Source: Flavobacterium wongokense (GTDB lineage: Bacteria > Bacteroidota > Bacteroidia > Flavobacteriales > Flavobacteriaceae). From it: DNA of 64,000 nucleotides. Where the stretch lies: assembly GCF_021608265.1 (NCBI RefSeq), contig NZ_JAKIHP010000001.1, positions 1,116,001 through 1,180,000 of the forward strand, read 5' to 3'. The position numbers were made by a program, and so were the translations under genes. How positions within the stretch are numbered: the stretch's first letter is position 1; the number at the start of each line of letters is the position of its first letter. Below are positions 32,091 to 41,771 of this stretch, piece by piece. The notes beneath the pieces are model-generated. The model was not told where the DNA came from. It saw only the letters and a program-made list of their open reading frames with translations, and ran no database searches.

Positions 32091-33546
32091 TATTCTTTTT
32101 TCGCATTCCTATTATTACAAACTCGACCCAAAACAATGGAAAAATAAAAATCCTTTTCCGCCTTTGGGGACTTTGTATGCGGCATCCTTATTGCGGAAAA
32201 ATGGGTTTGACGTTGCTCTTTTTGATACGAATTTGTTGGATTCCCCAAAATCCATCCAAGCGGTTTTACATAAAACCAAACCCGCTTATCTTGTAATTTA
32301 CGATGACGGATTCAACTACCTAACCAAAATGTGCCTCACCAATATGCGTGAAGCCTGTTTTGAGATGATTCACTACGGCAAAAACCACAATTGCACCGTC
32401 ATTGTCTGTAGCTCAGATTCCACGGACCATTACACCGAATATATTGAAAAAGGCGCCGATTTTATCCTTCAGGGTGAAGGCGAAATCACGCTTTTGGAAC
32501 TTTTGCAAAGACTGGAAACTGCTCAAAACATTGATGATCTGAACGGAATTGTTTTTAGGAAAAATAATGCGGTCCAGGTCAATAAGAAAAGGGAAGTGCA
32601 ACACACTCTGGATGATTTTCCAATGCCTGCCTGGGATTTGGTCAACATTGAAAGTTACCGCCACATCTGGAAACAGAGTGGGCAGGAATTTACGCTCAAC
32701 ATTGCTACGACGCGCGGTTGTCCGTATAAATGCAATTGGTGCGCAAAACCTATTTACGGAAATCGATACAATGCCCATTCACCCGAATACATAGTCAACG
32801 AAATAGCATTCCTAAAGGAAAATTTCGGAGTGAAACGCTTTTGGATGTGCGATGATATTTTTGGCTTAAAGCCCAATTGGGTTCAGGAATTCAATGCCAG
32901 ATTAAAAGAGCAAAATTTAAGAATAAGCTATTATATCCAAAGCCGCGTCGACTTGTTATTGAAGGAAGATACGATAGACTGCCTTGCCGAATCAGGTTTG
33001 GAGGAAGTTTGGGTTGGAGCCGAAAGCGCTTCGCAAAAAATCCTCGATGCGATGGATAAAGGCACAACCGTTGAACAGATTTACCAGGCAACGAAAATTT
33101 TGAAAGACAAAAAAATCAGGGTTGCCTTCTTCCTGCAATTTGGTTACCTGACCGAAAATCAGGAAGACATTGTTAAAACCCTGGAAATGGTTAAGGAATT
33201 AATGCCTGATAATATTGGGATTTCGGTTTCATATCCTTTGCCTGGAACCAAGTTTTATGACAAGGTCAAAGACGATTTGAAGCTCAAATCCAATTGGACC
33301 GATTCAGACGATTTTGACATGATGTTTCACGGAACCTATAACACCAATTACTATCGAAAACTACAGCGTTTTGTCCATAAGGAATTCAGGAAACGACAAG
33401 GTTTTCAAAACCTGAAGCAGCTATTTTCAAGTCCGTCAAGTGTTTCGGTACCCGATTTAAAATCCATCTTAAAATTGGGTTATTACATTCCGAGTACTTA
33501 CCTCGATGCTTTTTTACTCAAAAAACTAGAGCAACATGGAAGCTAG
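32083..33546 (+). CDS. B12-binding-domain radical SAM protein (1)
   Basis: A 487-residue enzyme with an N-terminal cobalamin-binding-type Rossmann domain (1-150; FPPLGTLYAASLLRKNGFDV, FILQGEGEITLLELL) that lacks the DxHxxG histidine, and a radical SAM barrel with Cys213-x3-Cys217-x2-Cys220 (RGCPYKCNWCAKP). The middle (GLEEVWVGAESASQKIL) and LPGTKFYDKV are typical of the class B methyltransferase-like group, which methylate or otherwise modify unactivated carbons. Substrate unknown. It overlaps both neighbours (8 bp and 11 bp). Confidence 0.9.
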   Translation: MSNILFSHSYYYKLDPKQWKNKNPFPPLGTLYAASLLRKNGFDVALFDTNLLDSPKSIQAVLHKTKPAYLVIYDDGFNYLTKMCLTNMREACFEMIHYGKNHNCTVIVCSSDSTDHYTEYIEKGADFILQGEGEITLLELLQRLETAQNIDDLNGIVFRKNNAVQVNKKREVQHTLDDFPMPAWDLVNIESYRHIWKQSGQEFTLNIATTRGCPYKCNWCAKPIYGNRYNAHSPEYIVNEIAFLKENFGVKRFWMCDDIFGLKPNWVQEFNARLKEQNLRISYYIQSRVDLLLKEDTIDCLAESGLEEVWVGAESASQKILDAMDKGTTVEQIYQATKILKDKKIRVAFFLQFGYLTENQEDIVKTLEMVKELMPDNIGISVSYPLPGTKFYDKVKDDLKLKSNWTDSDDFDMMFHGTYNTNYYRKLQRFVHKEFRKRQGFQNLKQLFSSPSSVSVPDLKSILKLGYYIPSTYLDAFLLKKLEQHGS

Positions 33547-34312
33547 TTTTGACAAGGCAGCACTCAATTATGATGAAACATTTACCCATTCTGAAATTGG
33601 TAAAATGCAGCGAAATCAGGTCTATAAACAGCTTTCAAAACAGTTGGATTCTGTAAAAAACATATTCGAAATCAATTGCGGAACCGGACAAGATGCCCTT
33701 TGGCTGGCAAAGCAAAATTTCAATGTCATTGCCACAGATGTTTCCCCAAAAATGATTGAGGTAGCAAAAGGCAAAGCAGCTTCGGGCAATCCCAATTTTG
33801 TAACCACAGACATAAAAAACATCGCTACAGCTTTTGACGGGCAAAAGTTTGATTTGGTTTTTTCCAATTTTGGTGGGTTGAACTGCCTTTCGAAACACGA
33901 AATTGAAAAGTTCATTTGGGATGTCCAAAACCTCTTGGCTGAAAATGGGAAACTGGTTTTGGTAATCATGCCAAAGAATACACTTTGGGAGCAGTTTTAT
34001 TTTTTGGCGAAAGCCCAATTTTCATCAATTTTCAGAAGGAAAAAAGAACTTGTTTTTGCAGATGTTGACGGAGAAAAAGTGCCAACATACTACTACAACC
34101 CAAAAGATATTGTAAATTTAGCGGTAAATGATTTTACGCTGGTTGACCAAAAACCGATTGGTTTTTTTGTGCCACCATCGTATTTGGAATCATTTTTTAA
34201 GGATAAAAAAGGATTGCTGCGGTTTTTAAATTCACTCGAAAGTGGAATTTCAAATTGCTCCTTCCTTTCAAAACACGCCGATCATTACATCATAACTTTG
34301 CAGAAACGATGA
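33536..34312 (+). CDS. Class I SAM-dependent methyltransferase (1)
   Basis: A 258-residue enzyme with motif I FEINCGTGQDALWLA (44-58), acidic loop VIATDVSPKMIEVAKGKA and FDLVFSNFGGLNCLS. The C-terminal part includes a long substrate-specific region (PPSYLESFFKDKKG). The fold is of UbiE/COQ5 small-molecule type. It lies between two radical SAM genes and overlaps both, so it probably acts in the same pathway. Confidence 0.88.
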   Translation: MEASFDKAALNYDETFTHSEIGKMQRNQVYKQLSKQLDSVKNIFEINCGTGQDALWLAKQNFNVIATDVSPKMIEVAKGKAASGNPNFVTTDIKNIATAFDGQKFDLVFSNFGGLNCLSKHEIEKFIWDVQNLLAENGKLVLVIMPKNTLWEQFYFLAKAQFSSIFRRKKELVFADVDGEKVPTYYYNPKDIVNLAVNDFTLVDQKPIGFFVPPSYLESFFKDKKGLLRFLNSLESGISNCSFLSKHADHYIITLQKR

Positions 34313-35679
34313 GCATTCTTTTTACACATGCCTATTATTTATCGGATGATCCAAAGGAACAGAAGATAATGAAACCCTATCCACCATTGGGATTGCTGTA
34401 TGTGTCTGCCTATCTGAAAAGTAAAAATATTGCGAATGATGTTTTTGACACTACCTTTTCCTCACAACAAGCCCAACTCGGATTCATAGAAAAAAAACAG
34501 CCGAAAGTTATCTGCATTTACACGAATCTGATGACCAAGGTTGAGGTCATCAAACTGATAAAAAACCTCAAAACGACTAAGTTCAACTTCCCCAAAATTG
34601 TACTTGGTGGACCGGACGTCACCTACAACGTTGAAAATTATTTAAACTCCGGAGCCGATTTTTTGGTCATTGGGGAAGGCGAGGAAACCACATTTGAATT
34701 ATATAATGCCCTAATGAATGAAGGAAATTTTCATGATGTAAATGGAATAGCTTTTCTGGAAAATAATACAATCATTCAAACTCCGGCACGGACAAAATTC
34801 AAGGAACTCGACGAATTGCCTTTGCCAAATCGCGAAGCCATCAATATGCAGAATTACCTCGATACCTGGAAAAATAATCATGGCGAAAGTTCGATGACAA
34901 TTTCCACACAACGTGGTTGCCCTTATACCTGCAAATGGTGCAGTACCGCGGTTTATGGGCAAAGTTATAGAAGAAGGCCTGCACATTTGGTTGCAGCCGA
35001 AATGAAAATGCTCAAGGAGCAATACAATCCCGATGCAATTTGGTTTGTGGATGATGTCTTTACGATTAGCCACAAATGGCTGACAGCCTTTCACGAAGAA
35101 GTGGTCAGGCAAAATGCCCAAATCCGTTTTGAATGCATTACCCGCGCTGAACGGCTTAACGAAGAGATTTTGCGCTTGCTGAAAGAAGCGGGCTGTTTCC
35201 GGATTTGGATTGGCGCTGAAAGTGGTTCGCAGCAAATCATCGATGCGATGGATAGGCGTGTGGATGTCAATCACGTCAAGAAGATAATCCAGGATACCAA
35301 TGCGATGGGGATTGAAACCGGAACGTTCATCATGCTGGGTTATCCGGGAGAAACCGAAAAAAACATTGACGAAACCATTCAGTATTTAAAAGAAGCCAAA
35401 CCAACGCATTACACGATTACTGTGGCATATCCGATAAAAGGAACCTCGCTTTACAACGAAATAGAAGATAAGATTACCGAGCTTCCGGATTGGGAAAATT
35501 CCACCGATAGGGAAATCGATTTTAAACGAACCTATTCCCGGAAATATTACAATTATGCGGTTTCCAAAGTGGTAAACGAAGTCGAATTTGACCGCGAAAC
35601 CTCAAAGACAAGCCTGAAAGCGTTGAAATTGAAAACCAAATCCTTGTTGGCAACGGGACTAATGAAATTAAACAAATAG
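34309..35679 (+). CDS. B12-binding-domain radical SAM protein (2)
   Basis: A 456-residue paralogue of the protein at 32083. The ATG at 34309 is chosen because it overlaps the methyltransferase stop (ATGA) and gives MSILFTHAYYLSDD, parallel to MSNILFSHSYYYKLD of the first copy. Cobalamin-type domain: YPPLGLLYVSAYLKSK and DFLVIGEGEETTFELY. Radical SAM cysteines 204, 208 and 211 (RGCPYTCKWCSTA). The two enzymes share layout but are diverged enough to act on different steps. Confidence 0.9.
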   Translation: MSILFTHAYYLSDDPKEQKIMKPYPPLGLLYVSAYLKSKNIANDVFDTTFSSQQAQLGFIEKKQPKVICIYTNLMTKVEVIKLIKNLKTTKFNFPKIVLGGPDVTYNVENYLNSGADFLVIGEGEETTFELYNALMNEGNFHDVNGIAFLENNTIIQTPARTKFKELDELPLPNREAINMQNYLDTWKNNHGESSMTISTQRGCPYTCKWCSTAVYGQSYRRRPAHLVAAEMKMLKEQYNPDAIWFVDDVFTISHKWLTAFHEEVVRQNAQIRFECITRAERLNEEILRLLKEAGCFRIWIGAESGSQQIIDAMDRRVDVNHVKKIIQDTNAMGIETGTFIMLGYPGETEKNIDETIQYLKEAKPTHYTITVAYPIKGTSLYNEIEDKITELPDWENSTDREIDFKRTYSRKYYNYAVSKVVNEVEFDRETSKTSLKALKLKTKSLLATGLMKLNK

Positions 35680-35682
35680 CAT

Positions 35683-37194
35683 TTGGCAAAAGACACAAAA
35701 TACCTGATTTTATTGAGCTTACTCTATTTTGCAGTAAGCTTTGTCGGTATTTTGCATCATGAATTATGGCTTGATGAAGCGCAACATTGGTTGTTGGCAC
35801 GTGACAGTAATTCGGTTTCCCAATTGATACAAAACACAAGGCTGGAAGGACATCCGTTATTGTGGAACCTGATGTTGTATGGCGTCACGCGATTTACTTA
35901 CGACCCATTTTGGATGCAGTTTTTACACATTCTGATTTCAAGTACAGCTATTGTTGTTTTTCTTAGAAAAGCACCTTTTGACTGGCTTTTTAAAGCCCTT
36001 TTCATCTTTGGGTATTTTATGGTTTTTGAATACAACCTGATAAGCCGTAATTATAGTTTGGGCATCCTTTTCCTTTTTTTGGCCTGCTCGTTGTTTGAGA
36101 AAAGGGAACAGCGATTTTCGTTGTTTTGCCTGTTTCTGGCTTTGGCAGCCAATACGCATTTGCTTTTCAGTGTGCCGGCATTTGCCTTGTTTTTGACGTT
36201 AATTGTCGAGCAAATTCAGAACAAAAATTTCTTTCAAACCAAATTCTTCGTTGGGTATTCGGTTTTTGCTTTGGGTTTGATTTTGATTTATTTCCAAATT
36301 CACTCCACGCATTCCGATTGGCTTTTGGAGCCCATTAGCCGATTATCGTTTCCCGAAAAGGCAATAGCGGGTTTCATTTCCTTCTTTAAAGGAGTCGTAG
36401 TCATTCCTAATTTTAGGACGCTACACTTTTGGAACCTCAATCTCATTGTAGATTCCTATAAACCCATTGCTGCCATTTTGGGATTGCTGATGTATGCACT
36501 TCCGTTGGTTTTGTTTTTCAAAAACAGGAAGACCTTGTTTTTTGTTTATACCGCTTTAATCGGGGCGCAGATTTTCTTTTTTATCACACAAAGGACTTCA
36601 ACGCGTTTCCAGGGAATGACTTTTTTACTGATTATCATCGGGCTTTGGATAGAGCATTATTACAATCCTGAAGATTCCAAACTAAAAAAAATCCTGAGTT
36701 CGTTTCGATTGGCGTCGTTGCAAAAACCTATTGTTTACTCCATTTTGCTCCTTCATTTTGGAGTGGGGATTTATGCGTATTCGATGGATTTCAACTATCC
36801 GTTTGCGTCGGCTAAGGAAACCGTAGATTATTTAAAAAGCAATAAGCTTGATAGCCGGCAAATCGTTTCAGTTAGCTGTGAGGGAACGCCAATAAGTGCG
36901 TATCTTCAGAAGAAAGTCTATTTTTTGTGTACTGATAGCTATCAAAGTTTTTGCCGTTGGGATTCGGTTTGTGGCCAAATTGACGATAAGGAAGTCATCG
37001 CGATGCTTGACGGACATTTGCTAAAGGAAAAGCATTTTGTGTTTGTTTCCTATTACGGACTGACCAATAAATTGGTCAATGATTGGGTAAATATCAGTGC
37101 CAAAACCAAGGTGCGTTATCTGGACCGATTTGACGTAAGCATTGGCGGAACCCTAAATTATTATGTGTTCGAAGTTTCTAAAAGAGAAGAATAA
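35683..37194 (+). CDS. Polytopic GT-C-type glycosyltransferase-like membrane protein
   Basis: A 503-residue protein with about ten membrane helices. The first periplasmic loop has HELWLDEAQHWLLARD (about 27-42), the acidic DE motif found in GT39/ArnT-type enzymes that use polyprenyl-phosphate sugars; HPLLWNLMLYGV and RNYSLG follow. The C-terminal 110 residues are soluble with several cysteines. No ATG is available, so I use TTG at 35683, 3 bp after the previous stop. Sugar and acceptor are unknown. Confidence 0.78.
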   Translation: MAKDTKYLILLSLLYFAVSFVGILHHELWLDEAQHWLLARDSNSVSQLIQNTRLEGHPLLWNLMLYGVTRFTYDPFWMQFLHILISSTAIVVFLRKAPFDWLFKALFIFGYFMVFEYNLISRNYSLGILFLFLACSLFEKREQRFSLFCLFLALAANTHLLFSVPAFALFLTLIVEQIQNKNFFQTKFFVGYSVFALGLILIYFQIHSTHSDWLLEPISRLSFPEKAIAGFISFFKGVVVIPNFRTLHFWNLNLIVDSYKPIAAILGLLMYALPLVLFFKNRKTLFFVYTALIGAQIFFFITQRTSTRFQGMTFLLIIIGLWIEHYYNPEDSKLKKILSSFRLASLQKPIVYSILLLHFGVGIYAYSMDFNYPFASAKETVDYLKSNKLDSRQIVSVSCEGTPISAYLQKKVYFLCTDSYQSFCRWDSVCGQIDDKEVIAMLDGHLLKEKHFVFVSYYGLTNKLVNDWVNISAKTKVRYLDRFDVSIGGTLNYYVFEVSKREE

Positions 37195-37195
37195 A

Positions 37196-38317
37196 ATGAA
37201 AAAATTACTGCTCTGTTTTTGTTTGCTTTTTTTCATTTCGTGTGAACGGGATTCCTATTCCGATTTAATCGAAACGGAGGTCAAGATTAACCTGAAATGG
37301 AATAAGGCTTACGCCGATGACACCATCGACAAATCATTAATTGGTTTAAAATGGGCGTTGTCTTATGTTGGCGCGGTTTTACCAAGTTCCAATGCCGGTT
37401 TTTCCAACACCGATTCGACCATAACAATCGATATCAAAAAACTGGGATTTACCGAAAACGCACAACAGAAATTGTTGCAATTGATAGGAAAAATAAAATC
37501 CACACCCGAATACCAAACCAACAATGCAGTCGATTTGGGAAGATTTGTGACCTTGCTCATTGGCGCTTCAGAGCATTATTATGAAATTGTTGGAACACCA
37601 AAAACACTTACCGAAGTCATCAATCAATACACTTTGCTGCCACAAAAAGGGTATGTAGATAATTCGGGAGTTTCCTTGGAAAACCGAATCATTCGCTTTT
37701 CGGAACAAAACGGCTTCAACCAGGTGTTCCTTTCGGAAGAAGTTGATCCGGTTTCAGGCGAAATTTATGAATATGAAACCATCGAATTATTGCCGAACGG
37801 CCAGTTGCGTTTTGGCATTTTCGATTTGGAAGGCAATAGGAAAACCAATGCCGATGCTGCACATTCGAACGCCGGAAAACCAGCCAAATGCATGTGGTGC
37901 CATGAGTCCAATATCCAGCCTTTGTTTTATGCCAATGACGACCATGTTGGTTTTCTGACTTATGAAGATTTCAGGGATACGCTTTTGGGTTATCGCGAAA
38001 GCAACCGAAACCAGAAATTAGCCCTGACCGACGGCGTCGATTTTGCACAAACACAACAACACACTTTGACAGAACTGTTGTATATTTCGTTTATGGAACC
38101 ATCGGCAGAACGATTGAGCCTCGAATGGAATTTACCTTTGGCACAAGTCCAGGATTTGCTTTCGGGACTGCCGACGCATATTTATGATGAATTCCCTTTT
38201 TTGGGAACATTATACGACAGGAATGATATTGAAAGCTTAGCACCATTTCAGGGATTGCCCGTTTCGAGCCACGTTAGGGAAGCATCAACAATTGAAGTCA
38301 ACCATCTAAATGATTAA
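37196..38317 (+). CDS. Lipoprotein with a CXXCH haem-binding motif
   Basis: A 373-residue lipoprotein (KKLLLCFCLLFFISC; the ATG at 37196 avoids overlap with the previous gene except for spacing of 1 bp). Cys232-Met-Trp-Cys235-His236 in KPAKCMWCHESNIQPLFY is a canonical c-type haem attachment motif, the only one in the protein. The remainder is of unknown fold. A monohaem cytochrome inside a glycosyltransferase/radical SAM operon is unexpected. It overlaps the GT2 gene by 8 bp. Haem attachment is inferred from the motif alone. Confidence 0.75.
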   Translation: MKKLLLCFCLLFFISCERDSYSDLIETEVKINLKWNKAYADDTIDKSLIGLKWALSYVGAVLPSSNAGFSNTDSTITIDIKKLGFTENAQQKLLQLIGKIKSTPEYQTNNAVDLGRFVTLLIGASEHYYEIVGTPKTLTEVINQYTLLPQKGYVDNSGVSLENRIIRFSEQNGFNQVFLSEEVDPVSGEIYEYETIELLPNGQLRFGIFDLEGNRKTNADAAHSNAGKPAKCMWCHESNIQPLFYANDDHVGFLTYEDFRDTLLGYRESNRNQKLALTDGVDFAQTQQHTLTELLYISFMEPSAERLSLEWNLPLAQVQDLLSGLPTHIYDEFPFLGTLYDRNDIESLAPFQGLPVSSHVREASTIEVNHLND

Positions 38318-39056
38318 TAACAAAAAAATAATCGTCGTCCTTCCGGCTTACAATGCGGATAAAACACTTCAAAAAACCTTTGAGGAAATTCCTTTTGATA
38401 TTGTTGACGAAGTGATTTTGACCGATGATTTCAGCAATGACGAAACCGTTTCCGTTGCCCAAAAAATCGGAATCAAACACATCATTTCGCACGATTCCAA
38501 CAAAGGTTATGGCGCCAACCAGAAGTCCTGTTATCAAAAAGCCATTGAACTCAATGCCGATATTATTGTGATGCTGCATCCCGATTATCAATACACGCCA
38601 AAGCTGATTCCGGCTATGTGTTCCCTGGTTGCCACAGATTTGTACGAAGTGGTTTTGGGCTCCCGTATTTTAGGGAAAGGCGCCTTAAAAGGTGGAATGC
38701 CTTTTTATAAATATGTTTCGAATCGGATTTTGACATTCGTCCAAAATGTTTTAATGAACCAAAAACTTTCCGAATACCACACAGGTTACCGCTGCTTTGA
38801 TGTAAAATTTTTGAAGAAAATCGATTTTAAAAACAATTCTGATGATTTTGTTTTTGACAATGAAATCCTCGCGCAGTGTTGTTACCTGAATGCCAAAATT
38901 GGCGAGATATCCTGTCCGGCAAATTATTTTGAAGAAGCAAGCTCGATTAATTTCAGCAGAAGTATTACTTACGGTTTGGGCGTTTTGCGGGTTTCCTTTT
39001 CTTATTTTTTACAGAAAACAAAAATGGCTTCGTTTGCCCTTTTTAGGAATTTATGA
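38310..39056 (+). CDS. Glycosyltransferase family 2
   Basis: A 248-residue GT-A enzyme: VVLPAYNADKTLQKTFEEIP (9-28), EVILTDDFSNDETV with the nucleotide-binding Asp residues, NKGYGANQKSCYQKAIE, and DIIVMLHPDYQYTPKLIP, whose HPD replaces the usual DxD. It resembles the polyprenyl-phosphate glycosyltransferase (DPM-like) branch, which would supply lipid-linked sugar to the GT-C proteins in the cluster. It overlaps the next gene by 4 bp. Confidence 0.88.
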   Translation: MINNKKIIVVLPAYNADKTLQKTFEEIPFDIVDEVILTDDFSNDETVSVAQKIGIKHIISHDSNKGYGANQKSCYQKAIELNADIIVMLHPDYQYTPKLIPAMCSLVATDLYEVVLGSRILGKGALKGGMPFYKYVSNRILTFVQNVLMNQKLSEYHTGYRCFDVKFLKKIDFKNNSDDFVFDNEILAQCCYLNAKIGEISCPANYFEEASSINFSRSITYGLGVLRVSFSYFLQKTKMASFALFRNL

Positions 39057-40606
39057 AAAATATGATTCTTAAATATTATCCTTTTCTTCCGTTGCTGCTG
39101 CTCTGTGGTTTTTATGGATACCAAGCAATTGATTTTCCCATTCACGATTTTACCAATTATTATTTTGGCGGAAAGCTTTTGTCAGAGGGTACTTTTAATA
39201 CGCAGGTTTATTTTCCATACCAGTTCAACAAAGCCATTTCCGGTTTGGGTTACCAAAACATTTTTGCCAATTATGCGCCCAACACGCCATTTTTAGCCTT
39301 GTTTTTCCTGCCTTTTTCATTGCTTTCGATTGTAGTGTCGAAGCTGGTTTTCAACTGCATTTCGATAGGGTTATTCGCAACCAGCATTTACCGATTGTTT
39401 TCGTTTTACCGAATCAATCCGAAGCTTGCCTTGTTGATTCCCATCTTATTTTTGGTCCCAATCAAAAATAACCTGCTTTTTGGACAGGTCTATTTTTTAT
39501 TGTTTTTCCTGCTGGCCGAAGGCTGGCTCGCGTATGAAAAGGAAAATTGCAAAGCCATGGCTTTCTTTTGGAGCCTTGCTATTTTATTGAAGGTTTTCCC
39601 GCTGTTGTTGCTAGTGTTCCTATTATTCAAAAAACAGGGGAAAGCACTGTTGTATATTTTTGGTTTTTGCTTTTCGCTGTTGGGAATTTCCATTTTCTTC
39701 ACCGGAATAGACTGTTGGAAATTTTACCTCGCTGAAGTTTTGCCAAAGGCTTCCGACGGAGAGATTGCTACTGCTTTTGAACCGAATTACCAATCGGTTT
39801 TCATGTTCCTGAAACAACTTTTGGTTTTTGACCTAATCGAAAATCCGAAAGCTTTTTTTAATTATCCCGTTTTGTTTTCAGCCTTGATGCTGGCTTTCAA
39901 GATTGGGATTTTAACGCTGGGTTTTTTTGTGTCAAAATGGAGGTATAATGTATTTTTTGCCTTTTCATTCTGGGTTTTGGCAATGATCCTGCTTTCGCCT
40001 TACGGAAGCACTTACACTTTTATTTTGTTGCTGTTCCCGTTTTTGGTTTTAATGAAAAGCGACATTTCGAACATCAAAAAGCTGACTTTTTGCGCCTTAT
40101 TATTTTTAATCAGCAATGTTCCGCTGTCGCTTTTTATCAGCAATGATTTTCCATTTTCGTATTTAAGGCTATTTCTATTGCTGCTGTTTTTTGTTTTGTT
40201 TGTTATGGAACTCGAGCAAAAAATCAACTGGAAGTTAATTGTTGCTGCAACGCTTTTACCAATGATTTTGGTCCTGATTTTTAAAAAGGAGGAAAAGGTA
40301 ACATCACATATTATGCTTCCTGATGCACCAATATTGATTTACAACTATAAAATAGCAAACGATAATTTAGTAGCCGAATGCAAAGACGGAAATAGAAGGA
40401 ATGGAGAGGTAATGCCTTTTGACTGCAATGAAGTTAAGCTTCTCAGCCTAAAGAACAATCAGGTTTTTTATAAAAACAGGCAGCTTACCTTTGACAACAG
40501 CAATAAGCTCAAACCAATGCTGATTGACCACAAAGCCATTCTTTACCTTTCGGATTACGGACGCGGAATTGGATTTTACACCATCAGGATAATTCGACTG
40601 AAATGA
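39053..40606 (+). CDS. Polytopic GT87-like membrane protein
   Basis: A 517-residue protein with about eleven membrane helices. DFTNYYFGGKLLSEG and NYAPNTPFLALFFLPFSLL near the N-terminus and LLKVFPLLLLVFLLFKK in the middle recall the GT87 (DUF2029) mannosyltransferases that use polyprenyl-phosphate sugars. The last 100 residues form a soluble domain. It is coupled by 4-bp overlaps to the GT2 gene before it and the flippase after it. Confidence 0.75.
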   Translation: MKNMILKYYPFLPLLLLCGFYGYQAIDFPIHDFTNYYFGGKLLSEGTFNTQVYFPYQFNKAISGLGYQNIFANYAPNTPFLALFFLPFSLLSIVVSKLVFNCISIGLFATSIYRLFSFYRINPKLALLIPILFLVPIKNNLLFGQVYFLLFFLLAEGWLAYEKENCKAMAFFWSLAILLKVFPLLLLVFLLFKKQGKALLYIFGFCFSLLGISIFFTGIDCWKFYLAEVLPKASDGEIATAFEPNYQSVFMFLKQLLVFDLIENPKAFFNYPVLFSALMLAFKIGILTLGFFVSKWRYNVFFAFSFWVLAMILLSPYGSTYTFILLLFPFLVLMKSDISNIKKLTFCALLFLISNVPLSLFISNDFPFSYLRLFLLLLFFVLFVMELEQKINWKLIVAATLLPMILVLIFKKEEKVTSHIMLPDAPILIYNYKIANDNLVAECKDGNRRNGEVMPFDCNEVKLLSLKNNQVFYKNRQLTFDNSNKLKPMLIDHKAILYLSDYGRGIGFYTIRIIRLK

Positions 40607-41769
40607 ATCTAAAGAAAACATTTGAAAGGGTAAAACTTGTTTTGGTGAATATCCTGAAACAAGTGCTGAGTCAAATCCTGACTTTGGCGCTTTCGGTCTT
40701 TGTATTCAAGTTGTATTCGAAGGAACTGTGGGGAACTTTTGCAGCCTATTTCATCTACATCAACATCATCAACATCGTAACGAGCTGGGGAAACAAGGAT
40801 TACCTGATTCGGGAATTCAGTAAAACCCCAAACCAAATCGTCGATAACTTTTACCTGGTTTTCAATTCTAGGTTAGTCCTTTTATTGATTGGCGTCATTG
40901 CGGTTTTTTTCGTTTTCCCGATAAGCTGTTTTTGGTATTTTTCGTTATGGATCGTTTCGCTCTATATTTCGCAGTCGCTAATGGTTTTCTGGATTTACAA
41001 ACGCGATTACATCCAATCAATCCTTATCGAAATTGTCTCGTTTGCACTACTTCTTTTGGCATTATACCTTGACAAAATTACTACCGAAAAGCTCGTCGAA
41101 TACTATGCATATTACAATTTGATACGAACAATTCTTTATACCATCATGTATTTACCTGAGCTGAAAAGAATACATTTCAAGGTTGACAAAAAATACCTTA
41201 TTGCTGCAGTTTCCTTCTTCCTGCTGAATATGGTTGGGTTTCTGCAATCGCGGGCAGATTTTGTAATCATAACCGTTTTTGAATCGGCTGAAAATATTGC
41301 GGTTTATCAAATCATCACAGCGTTTTTTATCTTAATCCACGCTTTCGGGACATTTCTGATTTTTCCGTATATGAAGAATATTTACCGTTTGCAGAAAAGT
41401 TCAGTCAATGTTTTCCAACGCTTTGTTTCCTTTGTTTCGCCATTGATTGTCTGCTTCAGCCTGGCAGTTTTGTTTTTGATTACAAAATATGTTTATGGTT
41501 TTGATTTGGATTTTGATTATTACCTGTTGGGATTCCTGATAACTTTCCCGCCTTATTTATATACCGTTAAGATCCTGATTTTATACAAGGAAAACAAGCA
41601 GGATTTTGTTTTGAAGACCGGGATAATTGCCATTGTAATCAACAGTGCGGTTTCGGTTCTTTTGCTTTACTTTGGTTACGGATTGAAAGGAGCTTTAATA
41701 GGTTCGGCCGTTGCGCAGTTTTTTACCGCTTATCAATATCTTACCCATTTTTCAAAAAAACCTGATTGA
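40603..41769 (+). CDS. Polysaccharide flippase-like membrane protein (Wzx/MATE-type)
   Basis: A 388-residue protein with ten or so helices. LKQVLSQILTLALSVFVFKLYSKELWG near the N-terminus matches the family of lipid-linked oligosaccharide flippases, and the remainder (NKDYLIREFSK, SRADFVIITVF, GYGLKGALIGSAVAQF) fits. It presumably moves the cluster's product, or a lipid-linked intermediate, across the inner membrane. The next gene follows almost without a gap. Confidence 0.82.
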   Translation: MNLKKTFERVKLVLVNILKQVLSQILTLALSVFVFKLYSKELWGTFAAYFIYINIINIVTSWGNKDYLIREFSKTPNQIVDNFYLVFNSRLVLLLIGVIAVFFVFPISCFWYFSLWIVSLYISQSLMVFWIYKRDYIQSILIEIVSFALLLLALYLDKITTEKLVEYYAYYNLIRTILYTIMYLPELKRIHFKVDKKYLIAAVSFFLLNMVGFLQSRADFVIITVFESAENIAVYQIITAFFILIHAFGTFLIFPYMKNIYRLQKSSVNVFQRFVSFVSPLIVCFSLAVLFLITKYVYGFDLDFDYYLLGFLITFPPYLYTVKILILYKENKQDFVLKTGIIAIVINSAVSVLLLYFGYGLKGALIGSAVAQFFTAYQYLTHFSKKPD

Positions 41770-41771
41770 GA

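Noticed and set aside
32083..35679. Hopanoid methylase HpnP/HpnR or a hopanoid operon
   Set aside because: No squalene or hopene synthesis gene is in the cluster; only the B12-radical SAM architecture is shared.
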